From the NCBI GenBank assembly GCA_020047835.1, contig JAIFNJ010000046.1, positions 1-7,541 on the forward strand: 7,541 nt of DNA. Reading direction: 5' to 3'. The notes under the pieces were generated by a model. The model was given only the letters and a program-made list of their open reading frames with translations, did not search any database and was not told the DNA's origin. How positions within the stretch are numbered: position 1 is the stretch's first letter; the number at the start of each line of letters is the position of its first letter. Below are positions 1-6,528 of the stretch, one piece after another. Source of the stretch: Bacteroidota bacterium (GTDB lineage: Bacteria; Bacteroidota; Bacteroidia; Bacteroidales; SZUA-534). Made by a program: the position numbers and the translations under genes.

Positions 1-1
1 A

Positions 2-1711
2 ACTCTCATACTTACAAGTTGTGGAGGGTTAAATAAAATGGTGAAAATGGCACCAATGGTAAAGTACGAGGTTACTCCAAAAGTACTTGAAATGCATGGC
101 GACAGCGTCGAAGTAACTGTAAAAGTATCTTTTCCAAGCAAGTATTTCCAAAAGAAAGCTGTTCTTGAAATTATTCCCGTTCTGAAATATGAAGGTGGTG
201 AAAAATCTTTTAAAAGTTTGACCTTACAAGGTGAGGCAATTCAAGCTAACAACCAAGTAGTAACTTTTGTAAGTGGTGGAACATATACTGTTTCCTCAAA
301 AATTGCTTTTGAAGAAGGAATGCGCCAAGGAACTTTAGTAGCCCGCGTTAAAGCAACTATGGGTAAAACAGTAGGTGAACTTCCTGAAGCAAAATTAGCT
401 GATGGTACTATGGCCAGTGCTCTTTTACTTGAAAAAGATCCAATGCCAATAGCTGCAGATGACAAATTTGTTCGTGTTTCAACCCAATCAAAAGATGCAA
501 CCATCAATTTTGTTATTAACCAAGCTACCATTGTTGGAAAAGAATTGAAGAAAGAAGAGATTAAAGCATTGCAAGATTTTGTTTCCACTTCAGTGGCAAA
601 AGGAAATGTTGAATTCAAAGGGGTTGAAATTTCAGCTTATGCATCGCCCGATGGAACTGAAGAACTAAATACCAAACTTTCAGCAAACCGCATGAAAAAT
701 TCTGAGCAATATTTTGTTCGTGAATTGAAAAAATCAAAAGTAGCTGGCATGGAAAACGAAGGGTTCCTTTTATCAAAAGCTACTCCTGAAGACTGGGATG
801 GTTTCAAAAAATTAATGCAAGAGTCGGATATACAAGATAAAGAGCTCATTTTACGCGTTCTTTCGATGTATTCTGATCCTGTGGTACGTGAAAAAGAAAT
901 TAAAAATATAGCTGCTGCTTATGAAGTAATTGCTGAAAAAATTCTTCCTCAATTGCGTCGTTCAAAATTGACCGTGAATATTGCAATTGTTGGTTTTTCT
1001 GATGAAGAATTGAAAACCTTATCGGTTACAAATCCTGATACGTTAAAAGTTGAAGAGTTGATGTATGCAGCTTCTTTGGCAACCGACATGAATACTAAAT
1101 TGGCGATTTATCAAAAAGTGGCCAGCAAATTTGCCGACGACTGGAGAGGACATAACAATGTAGGTTATATTTATTTAAAGCAAGGTAAAGTAGCTGAAGC
1201 AAAAGCTTCGTTATTAGAAGCTAAGAGACTGGATGCAAGCAATACTGCAGTCTTAAACAACTTAGGCGTAGTTGCTTACTTAGAAGGTGACCTAGTTGCT
1301 GCCCAAGAATTTTACAATGCGGCTGCAGGTGCCGGTAACCAAGTTAGCTATAACCAAGCGTTGTTGCCAGCTAAAAAAGGGCAGTATGAAAAAGCACTTA
1401 ACTTTTTTGTAAGCAGTAAATACAATACATTCAACTTTGCTTTAGTTAAAATGTTGAACTATTCAATTACTAAAAATACCGATACGTATGATGCTGCTCT
1501 TGGTATTTTATCAAAAGTTGAAAATCAAGACGCTGCAAAAGTTTACTATCTAAAAGCAATTTTAGGAGCTCGCAAGCAAGATTCAGATATGCTTTTTAAT
1601 AACCTGAGAACTGCTATTGAAAAAGATGGAGCTTTTAAGGAATATGCTAAGAAAGATATTGAGTTTGCTCAATATGTTAACGACGCTACCTATAAAGGAA
1701 TTGTAGAATAA
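2..1711 (+). CDS. OmpA-like / TPR repeat lipoprotein, 5' end outside the window
   Basis: This is a probable outer-membrane or periplasmic lipoprotein of a type common in Bacteroidota; its exact function is not known to me. The frame is open to the window edge and reads TLILTSC-GG-LNKM before the ATG at 38. LTSC is a good lipobox with the acylated Cys at 20-22, so translation should begin upstream of position 1. Numbering from ATG 38: residues 9 to about 150 form a beta-rich N-terminal region starting KYEVTP; about 153-235 resembles the start of an OmpA-like domain (INFVINQ, then ISAYASPDG and a Lys/Arg-rich helix); a further helical part ends near LPQLRRSKLTVNIAIVGFSDEE; residues about 365-470 carry TPR-like helices (NNVGYIYLKQGKVAEAK, LNNLGVVAYLEGD, YNQALLPAKKGQYEKALNFF). 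Peptidoglycan binding or a scaffolding role is an inference from the domains. It is followed at once by a strong terminator and lies convergent to the next gene. Confidence 0.85.
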   Translation, partial: TLILTSCGGLNKMVKMAPMVKYEVTPKVLEMHGDSVEVTVKVSFPSKYFQKKAVLEIIPVLKYEGGEKSFKSLTLQGEAIQANNQVVTFVSGGTYTVSSKIAFEEGMRQGTLVARVKATMGKTVGELPEAKLADGTMASALLLEKDPMPIAADDKFVRVSTQSKDATINFVINQATIVGKELKKEEIKALQDFVSTSVAKGNVEFKGVEISAYASPDGTEELNTKLSANRMKNSEQYFVRELKKSKVAGMENEGFLLSKATPEDWDGFKKLMQESDIQDKELILRVLSMYSDPVVREKEIKNIAAAYEVIAEKILPQLRRSKLTVNIAIVGFSDEELKTLSVTNPDTLKVEELMYAASLATDMNTKLAIYQKVASKFADDWRGHNNVGYIYLKQGKVAEAKASLLEAKRLDASNTAVLNNLGVVAYLEGDLVAAQEFYNAAAGAGNQVSYNQALLPAKKGQYEKALNFFVSSKYNTFNFALVKMLNYSITKNTDTYDAALGILSKVENQDAAKVYYLKAILGARKQDSDMLFNNLRTAIEKDGAFKEYAKKDIEFAQYVNDATYKGIVE

Positions 1712-1729
1712 GCAATTCAAATAAAATAT

Positions 1730-1764
1730 AAAAGGGGAATCCATTTCGGGTTCCCCTTTTTTTT
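1730..1764 (+). terminator. Rho-independent terminator, probably bidirectional
   Basis: A perfect 10-bp stem AAAAGGGGAA / TTCCCCTTTT can be extended by TCC / GGG (one G-T wobble) around the 5-nt loop ATTTC. The plus-strand side runs into eight T residues (1757-1764). It sits 18 nt after the lipoprotein stop codon. The left arm begins with A residues, so the minus-strand transcript also ends in a T-rich tail; the same hairpin could stop transcription of the convergent methyltransferase gene. Confidence 0.9.
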
Positions 1765-1820
1765 GTCTTTATAAAATCAAAGTTCCTTATTTTATGAAGG
1801 ATTGCAACTGTAGTAAAGTC

Positions 1821-2351
1821 TTAGAGTTTTAATCTTCGAAAGAATTCCCACAGAACAATACCAACACTTACTGAAATATTAAAAGAATGTTTGGTTCCAA
1901 ATTGAGGAATTTCTATACAAGAAGAACTGGCATCCACCACATCTTGGGCCACGCCATGAACTTCGTGACCAAAAATTAGGGCATATTTATTTTTTGCATT
2001 TACTTGAATATATTCCAAGCTGATACTTTTTTCGGCTTGTTCTATTGCCAGAACTATATAATCCATTTTTTTGAGATGAGTTATGGCATCTAGCGTTTCA
2101 GAAAAGTATTGCCAATGAACTGTTTCTGTAGCGCCCAAAGCTGTTTTGTGAATGTCTTTATTAGGCGGAGTAGCCGTTATTCCGCACAAATAAATTGACT
2201 CAAGGCAGAATGCATCTGCTGTGCGGAATACGGAACCAATATTGTTAAGGCTCCGCACATTATCTAATACAACAATGATGGGTGTTTTCTCAGATTGTTT
2301 AAATTCCTCAACACTTTGGCGTCCAAGCTCCTCGTTTTTTAGTTTTCGCAT
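1821..2351 (-). CDS. SpoU/TrmH-family RNA 2'-O-methyltransferase
   Basis: A SPOUT-fold methyltransferase expected to transfer a methyl group from S-adenosylmethionine to a ribose 2'-OH in tRNA or rRNA; the target cannot be told from sequence. All three SpoU motifs are visible. Motif 1 is N31-V-R-S-x-N-N-I-G-S-V-F-R43 with the catalytic-type Arg; motif 2 is IFG-H-E130-VHGV; motif 3 is IEIPQFG followed by S156-F-N158-I-S-V, which forms the knotted cofactor site. The 176-residue length fits the minimal catalytic domain with no N-terminal RNA-binding extension. Motif 2 normally reads GNE or GSE; here it is GHE at residues 128-130. The gene lies 15 nt after the arginine deiminase stop, so it is probably the last gene of that transcription unit, ending at the shared terminator. 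The family call is firm; the substrate is unknown. Confidence 0.92.
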   Translation of the reverse strand: MRKLKNEELGRQSVEEFKQSEKTPIIVVLDNVRSLNNIGSVFRTADAFCLESIYLCGITATPPNKDIHKTALGATETVHWQYFSETLDAITHLKKMDYIVLAIEQAEKSISLEYIQVNAKNKYALIFGHEVHGVAQDVVDASSSCIEIPQFGTKHSFNISVSVGIVLWEFFRRLKL

Positions 2352-2366
2352 TATCTGGTTTTTATA

Positions 2367-3623
2367 TTACCAATCAACGGGTTTTCTGCGAACAGGCATC
2401 GACATACATCTTGCTCCACCGCCACCACGGGCCAACTCAGACCCATCAATGGTAACAACATATTTTTTGTAATCACTCAATAGTATTGTTTTTTTCAAAA
2501 CATCGCGGGCCCTGATAATTTCAAATCCATGCTTATTCATTTCCTCCATGGTATAAACATTTCGTTCATAGCCTATAACTTTACCGGGGCCGAGGGCAAA
2601 AAAGTTAGCTCCACTGTGCCACTGTTCCCGTTCTTGTGTCCAAGGATCTCCTTGCCCTCCGCAAAATACTGGTTCCAAGTCAATACCTAACTTTTTAAGA
2701 ACTACTAATAGATTGGAGGCGGTGCTAATTTTAACTTTTTCTCCTTCCAAATTAATATGTACTGTGCGGTATTTATTGGGTTGGAGAATGACTGGTTCAA
2801 ACACCATACATTTGTTTGTATCGAGAAAGGTGAAAACCATATCAAGATGGATGAATGATTCCGGGGAATCAGGCAATTCTTGAACAATAATGTGTTTTAT
2901 ATTACCCCGGGTTTGAAATTGTTCCAGGATGAAATCAATTCCCTGCGACGAAGTTCTTACACCAGTTCCAATTACTAGAATATCATGCCGGGCTACCAAA
3001 ACATCTCCACCTTCGATAGTAATTTTTGCATTGTAATTATCGAAACGTGCTGGATTTATTGTTTTGGTAATAAACGCTGGATGATGATTAAAGATAGCTT
3101 CCATAATTCGTGTTTCGCGTTCGCGCACCGGACTGGCCATTTTTCCAATGAGCACCTTCTGGTTGATAGCCATGGAAGCATCGCGCATAAAGAATAAATT
3201 ATGCAGCGGTCGCAAAGAGAATCTATCGATATCAAAAAATCGGGTTAGATTATCCTTCTTCATTACCACTCCTTCAATTAATTGTCTGGTAAGTTCCGCA
3301 TTGCTAAGCGATAGCAAATAATCACGGTTCTCAGTCACCAATTCAAAGTGGAATATTTCATCAATTAGCTGGTTTTTGATTACATCAACGGCTAAAATAT
3401 CTGAGAGCAAATCGCGCAATTCAAATACTTTAGCTTGCTTATTAATGACACCCTTAAATTGACAGTATTCTTTTTGGGCAACCGAAAGATTTAGAATATC
3501 GCTGTATAAAGCCCGTTCAGCGTTTTTTGGTGTCATATTCTCCACTTCTTGACCGGGTGTATGCAAAATTACGGCTTCTAATTCTCCTATTTCAGATGAA
3601 ACCTGAACTTGTGTATTTTCCAT
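2367..3623 (-). CDS. arcA: Arginine deiminase
   Basis: Cytoplasmic enzyme hydrolysing L-arginine to L-citrulline and ammonia, the first step of the arginine deiminase pathway. The 418-residue length is normal for the family. The catalytic set is in the expected order: FMRD with Asp148, EGGD with Glu204, HLD with His259 and Asp261, and the nucleophile Cys406 in a C-terminal RGGGGARCMSMP motif; the GANFFALGPGKVIGYERN segment is also typical. Compared with the Pseudomonas aeruginosa enzyme (D166, E224, H278, C406, from memory), the first three sites lie about 20 residues earlier while the Cys is at the same number, so this protein is shorter before the active site and has extra residues between His and Cys. 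The start ATG at 3623 gives the family-like beginning IGELEAVILHTPG. It lies 24 nt after the MORN lipoprotein stop and 15 nt before the methyltransferase gene. No arcB, arcC or arcD gene is adjacent. Confidence 0.95.
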   Translation of the reverse strand: MENTQVQVSSEIGELEAVILHTPGQEVENMTPKNAERALYSDILNLSVAQKEYCQFKGVINKQAKVFELRDLLSDILAVDVIKNQLIDEIFHFELVTENRDYLLSLSNAELTRQLIEGVVMKKDNLTRFFDIDRFSLRPLHNLFFMRDASMAINQKVLIGKMASPVRERETRIMEAIFNHHPAFITKTINPARFDNYNAKITIEGGDVLVARHDILVIGTGVRTSSQGIDFILEQFQTRGNIKHIIVQELPDSPESFIHLDMVFTFLDTNKCMVFEPVILQPNKYRTVHINLEGEKVKISTASNLLVVLKKLGIDLEPVFCGGQGDPWTQEREQWHSGANFFALGPGKVIGYERNVYTMEEMNKHGFEIIRARDVLKKTILLSDYKKYVVTIDGSELARGGGGARCMSMPVRRKPVDW

Positions 3624-3647
3624 AATCTAATATCGTATCAAATCTAA

Positions 3648-4151
3648 TTATTCATTGAATGTGCTATCTTTTGATGGCTTTTTTTCGATGGGTTGGTTTA
3701 TTAATTTTCCCGCATCAAATTCAACGGTATTTACTAATTTACCCTCTTGGTTATAAAAGTTCCAAACACCCTGTTTTTGTCCTTCAGAATACTCTCCCTC
3801 ATAAAAAAGATGTCCATTTTCGTGATAAACCAATGTTTTATCGGTTCGAAGTCCTTTATTAAAGTAGCCTTGACTCCATATTTCTCCATTCTCATAATAG
3901 AAAATCCATTTGCCATCCTTTTTATTATCTTCAAACTCTCCTTCTAATTTCTTTTTACCGTTAGGGTAATACTGTATTTCTTTAATTAGAATTTGAGAGT
4001 TGTTTTGATTTTTATAATATTTAACCGTTTTAGTTTTTCCATCATCAAACTTTTCTTCAATTACTTGTTTTGTTCCTGTATTACAACTAATGAAAAGAAT
4101 GCCATGAAGCAAGATAACCCAAAACCAGTTTTTTAGTAAAATATGTATCAT
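3648..4151 (-). CDS. MORN_2-repeat lipoprotein
   Basis: A predicted exported lipoprotein of 167 residues, function unknown. Residues 4-22 are a hydrophobic signal (LLKNWFWVILLHGILFIS) ending at Cys23; the lipobox F-I-S-C has Phe at -3 rather than the commoner Leu, which weakens but does not exclude lipidation. Then come tandem repeats of about 23 residues of the MORN_2 / YwqK type, with the core Y-x-NG-x-x-x-x-x-G-x-(Y/F)-x-x-G-x-x-x-G-x-W: about residues 60-82 (YYPNGKKKLEGEF), 83-106 (YYENGEIWSQGYF), 107-130 (YHENGHLFYEGEY) and a degenerate last copy at 131-152 (YNQEGKLVNTVEF). A diverged copy may lie at 34-58. The C-terminal tail is charged. It is probably the first gene of a unit with arginine deiminase and the methyltransferase. 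Databases often label such proteins as antitoxin components, but nothing toxin-like is present here. Confidence 0.85.
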   Translation of the reverse strand: MIHILLKNWFWVILLHGILFISCNTGTKQVIEEKFDDGKTKTVKYYKNQNNSQILIKEIQYYPNGKKKLEGEFEDNKKDGKWIFYYENGEIWSQGYFNKGLRTDKTLVYHENGHLFYEGEYSEGQKQGVWNFYNQEGKLVNTVEFDAGKLINQPIEKKPSKDSTFNE

Positions 4152-4189
4152 TCTTATGCTTTTTAATGTGTTCTAAATTTCTTTGTGTG

Positions 4190-4214
4190 TGAAAATCGGC
4201 AAAGTCAATTGCCG
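4190..4214 (-). terminator. Possible hairpin terminator after the DUF2752-like gene
   Basis: Directly next to the stop codon at 4215-4217, the minus strand can form CGGCAA / TTGCCG (4214-4209 with 4202-4197) around a 6-nt loop, then reads ATTTTC. The stem is only 6 bp and the T tract short, so termination is plausible but weak. It would separate the DUF4190/DUF2752 pair from the MORN lipoprotein unit. Confidence 0.4.
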
Positions 4215-4661
4215 CTATCCGTTTAATTGAAATGCGATAAATGAATAGAACGCCCACAAAAATAATAAAACTGAAACCAAAACATCAATAAAAAGTATTT
4301 GCATTGCTGAAAACCTTTTGTTTAGCAATAAAATAGAGAAAAGAATCCGCAGTGGAAATTGAAAGAAGAAGAATGAAAATATTTTTATGGAATAGGGATT
4401 GAGTTCAATTGCTTTTGTAAGGTTACCTCGAACAATTTCGGAGAAGGCGCGGGAAATGCCAGTACTGGCAACCGGAGTGGAATAAAACGATTTTATTGGA
4501 TGTGGAATTCCCGAAGTTGAAAAAATGCCGGAATAAATTATGAGTAAAATAATTATCCCGGCAACTATGGTATTTACTTGCAAATAAGGAGATTCATGAA
4601 TTGAATCAATCAATACCTTACTTTTCAATCTTATCCAACTTATCTTTTTCCTTTTTTGCAT
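4215..4661 (-). CDS. DUF2752-like small membrane protein lacking the family cysteines
   Basis: A small integral membrane protein of 148 residues with a basic N-terminus and hydrophobic segments at about 32-47, 92-112 and 122-143. The region 51-89 follows the DUF2752 layout: a CP-like position, the P-C-P-x-C-G-x-T-R motif, a short helix with RGN, and a conserved NP. Here it reads GIPHPIKSFYSTP at 51-63, VASTGISRAF at 64-73, then RGNLTKAI and N88-P89. The positions usually held by Cys are His54, Val64 and Thr67. The family's biochemical role is unknown; if the Cys residues bind metal or form disulfides, that function is lost. The ATG at 4661 overlaps the upstream DUF4190-like gene by 44 nt; a TTG at 4613 just after that gene's stop is an alternative start that would remove the basic leader. 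The family call is by motif pattern only. Confidence 0.7.
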   Translation of the reverse strand: MQKRKKISWIRLKSKVLIDSIHESPYLQVNTIVAGIIILLIIYSGIFSTSGIPHPIKSFYSTPVASTGISRAFSEIVRGNLTKAIELNPYSIKIFSFFFFQFPLRILFSILLLNKRFSAMQILFIDVLVSVLLFLWAFYSFIAFQLNG

Positions 4662-5163
4662 TTTTTATCTCTTTCTCAACTATTTTCTGCCCTCTTTTTA
4701 TGGCTATATTAACTTCAATTGATGAATCATTAATAACACTATCTAATCTCTTACTTACTCCTTCTAATTCATCCAAAGCATTTTCGAGTTCGTCGAGCGA
4801 TTTCATATGTTCCATTGGTTCATCAAATTGGTCGTGGTTTTCGGTCCACTGAAAAAAACTTTCAATTTTTTCTTCAATATTGGCCTTACTGCCCAATTTG
4901 AATAAAAACATTACCCATAAAAGCGATACAATTAAAGCAACAGAACCTAACGATACTCCGGCAATTCCTAATCCTTTGGAACCATTATTAGAATGAGCCT
5001 TTACGATGGAAACCGAACCAAATACAATGGCTGCTGTACCAATAAAAATGGAGACTATTCCTATACATGGAATAAATGATAACAAAAAGGAAACTAAACC
5101 AATAACTAAACTGGCTACTCCAAAGCCTTGTCCGTCGTTCAGACGGTTAAAACTATTTTCCAT
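4618..5163 (-). CDS. DUF4190-like membrane protein with C-terminal charged helix
   Basis: Residues 13-88 look like a DUF4190 domain: GFGVASLVIGLVSFLLSFIP, then a second hydrophobic stretch to about 54 (IGIVSIFIGTAAIVFGSVSI), a short polar link (KAHSNNGSKGLG) and a last membrane segment at about 65-88. The pattern of small residues and the KGLGIAG step are typical. Residues 93-181 are highly charged and helix-prone, with Leu/Ile at regular spacing (for example SLDELENALDELEGVSKRLD), suggesting a coiled coil, and end in a Lys-rich tail. The function is unknown; the domain is common in Bacteroidota and often accompanies other small multi-pass proteins. The gene overlaps the DUF2752-like gene by 44 nt, so the two are probably translated together and may act in the membrane as partners; that partnership is inference. 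Confidence 0.82.
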   Translation of the reverse strand: MENSFNRLNDGQGFGVASLVIGLVSFLLSFIPCIGIVSIFIGTAAIVFGSVSIVKAHSNNGSKGLGIAGVSLGSVALIVSLLWVMFLFKLGSKANIEEKIESFFQWTENHDQFDEPMEHMKSLDELENALDELEGVSKRLDSVINDSSIEVNIAIKRGQKIVEKEIKNAKKEKDKLDKIEK

Positions 5164-5202
5164 TATATAACTTTTAAATTAATTACAATAAATAATTAGT
5201 GC

Positions 5203-5216
5203 TAAAATGCATTTTA
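5203..5216. promoter_or_regulatory. 14-bp perfect palindrome upstream of the DUF4190-like gene
   Basis: TAAAATGCATTTTA is a perfect inverted repeat centred about 46 nt upstream of the ATG at 5163, in the 161-bp gap that must hold that gene's promoter. A second inverted repeat, TTACTT-GA-AAGTAA, lies at 5280-5293, close to the serine hydrolase stop. Either could be an operator, but AT-rich spacers produce such repeats by chance, and no clean -33/-7 promoter was found here. Confidence 0.25.
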
Positions 5217-5324
5217 ATAACGAGCGGTTAGTTAAAACGTTACAATTATTTGAAAAATTTTATTCAAACATTAATTAGCTTACTTGAAAGTAACCTATCA
5301 TTTTAATACATTTTCTTTTAGCCA

Positions 5325-6524
5325 CTATTGCTCATTTATTTCTGTTTCCAACGTATCAATTGCTGAAAGCTCATCGGGATACAATATATTAAGCAGGGTT
5401 TTAGAGTTTACATTGGGTGAGGCGCTTCTATTTTTTAAAACAACAATGGTAACGGTATCTTTTGGAATGTGCATTAAAAGCGTTCGGTAGCCATGCCACC
5501 AGCCGGCATGGTATAAAACTTTTAACGAATCAGTGGGCCAATATATCATGCGCCAACCATACCCATAATTGGAGTTGAAATGTGCCGGTTTCCCCATTGG
5601 TTGGAATGCTAATTGCAAGGAATCGTTATTTAATAGGATATTTTTGTATAAACCCTGATCCCACTTAAAAAGGTCAATAGCGCTGCAGTAAATTCCTTTA
5701 TCGCCCAATACTCCATCTAAATGGTTATCAGTTGCTTCTCTCCATCGACCAATATAGCCCGTTGTAGAGCCCTTTTTTTTGTGTGATTCAATACCTCGAT
5801 AAACAAATGATTCATTCATCCCTAAAGGCTTAAAAAGCTCCTGTTCAATATAAACCTCGAAAGGTAACCCTGAAACCCTTTCAACAATGGCGGCAAGGAT
5901 GGCATATCCTGTGTTGCTGTATTGATATCTTCTGTTAGGCCGATTGTATAATGGAATGTTATTGGAGATAATTTCCTGAATTACATATTGACACGAAATT
6001 AGTGTATCGGTGCGTGAAGAAATATCTTGAAGAAAATAATAGTAATTGGGTAACCCGGAACGGTGTGTCAGTAATTGATGTATGCTAATTCCCTTATGGG
6101 GAAAATTGGGATAATACTTCTCTACTGAATCAGTCAAATTTAACTTTCCTTTTTCATACAATTGAAGAATAGCAACCGCCGTAAACTGCTTTGAAACGGA
6201 TGCCAACTGAAAGGAGGAATTCATAGTTAACGTATCTTTTTTAAGATAATTGGCCCAGCCATAGGATGCTTCATAAAAAACGGAATCTTTTTGCCCTATC
6301 AATACGACCCCATTGAAACCTTTTTGAAGGTATAACTTATCGAAATATTGAGAGAGCTTTTCCTTTTGCGCATTGTTAAAAGTAAAATGTTCAACCAGAC
6401 TATCTGGTATTTTTAAATTTGTTTCAGTTGAACTTTTTTCATCAATGTTATAAAAGTAAAAGGCTGTTACACTTGCAACAGCCCACCATATAAATAAAAG
6501 CTTGGTATCTTTAAACGCATTCAT
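5325..6524 (-). CDS. Membrane-anchored beta-lactamase-family serine hydrolase
   Basis: A 399-residue protein of the serine beta-lactamase / penicillin-binding-protein-like fold (PF00144 type; class C beta-lactamases, DD-peptidases and esterases). Residues 8-25 (KLLFIWWAVASVTAFYFY) form an N-terminal signal or membrane anchor without a lipobox, so the enzyme should act in the periplasm. The catalytic motifs are complete: S109-V-S-K112 within FQLASVSKQFTA, Y202-S-N204 within YQYSNTGY, and H339-A-G341 within YHAGWWHGYRT, which stands for the KTG/HxG motif. LLTHRSGLPNY at 151-161 and LFKPLGMNESF at 230-240 are family hallmarks. The substrate is not predictable; family members in Bacteroidota include peptidases and esterases, and nothing points to antibiotic resistance. 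It starts 4 nt after the pyrophosphatase stop codon and is probably co-transcribed with it. About 30 residues after the last strand (ILYPDELSAIDTLETEINEQ) are a polar tail. Confidence 0.92.
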   Translation of the reverse strand: MNAFKDTKLLFIWWAVASVTAFYFYNIDEKSSTETNLKIPDSLVEHFTFNNAQKEKLSQYFDKLYLQKGFNGVVLIGQKDSVFYEASYGWANYLKKDTLTMNSSFQLASVSKQFTAVAILQLYEKGKLNLTDSVEKYYPNFPHKGISIHQLLTHRSGLPNYYYFLQDISSRTDTLISCQYVIQEIISNNIPLYNRPNRRYQYSNTGYAILAAIVERVSGLPFEVYIEQELFKPLGMNESFVYRGIESHKKKGSTTGYIGRWREATDNHLDGVLGDKGIYCSAIDLFKWDQGLYKNILLNNDSLQLAFQPMGKPAHFNSNYGYGWRMIYWPTDSLKVLYHAGWWHGYRTLLMHIPKDTVTIVVLKNRSASPNVNSKTLLNILYPDELSAIDTLETEINEQ

Positions 6525-6528
6525 TACT

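Noticed and set aside
241..849. Minus-strand frames opposite the OmpA/TPR lipoprotein gene
   Set aside because: They lie wholly within a clear coding gene, have low-complexity Ser/Phe-rich translations and match no family I recognise.
1782..1805. Second hairpin TCCTT / AAGGA after the main terminator
   Set aside because: Only a 5-bp stem with an 8-nt loop and no T tract; the neighbouring 1730-1764 hairpin already explains termination.
2221..2472. Plus-strand frame opposite the arginine deiminase C-terminus and methyltransferase N-terminus
   Set aside because: It crosses two well-supported minus-strand genes, and its Pro-rich part is just the reverse reading of the deiminase glycine-rich active-site motif.
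3624..3648. Direct repeat AATCTAAT in the spacer between the MORN gene and arginine deiminase
   Set aside because: Two 8-bp AT-rich copies in a 24-nt intra-operon spacer are expected by chance and have no associated motif.
3648..4151. Reading the MORN_2 lipoprotein as the antitoxin of a toxin-antitoxin pair
   Set aside because: The antitoxin label comes from the YwqK database name. The protein is exported, its neighbours are arginine deiminase and a DUF2752-like gene, and no small toxin gene is adjacent.
5325..6524. Antibiotic-resistance beta-lactamase
   Set aside because: The SxxK, YSN and HxG motifs define the broad fold, which also includes peptidases and esterases. The HAG third motif, the membrane anchor and the housekeeping neighbour do not suggest a resistance enzyme.
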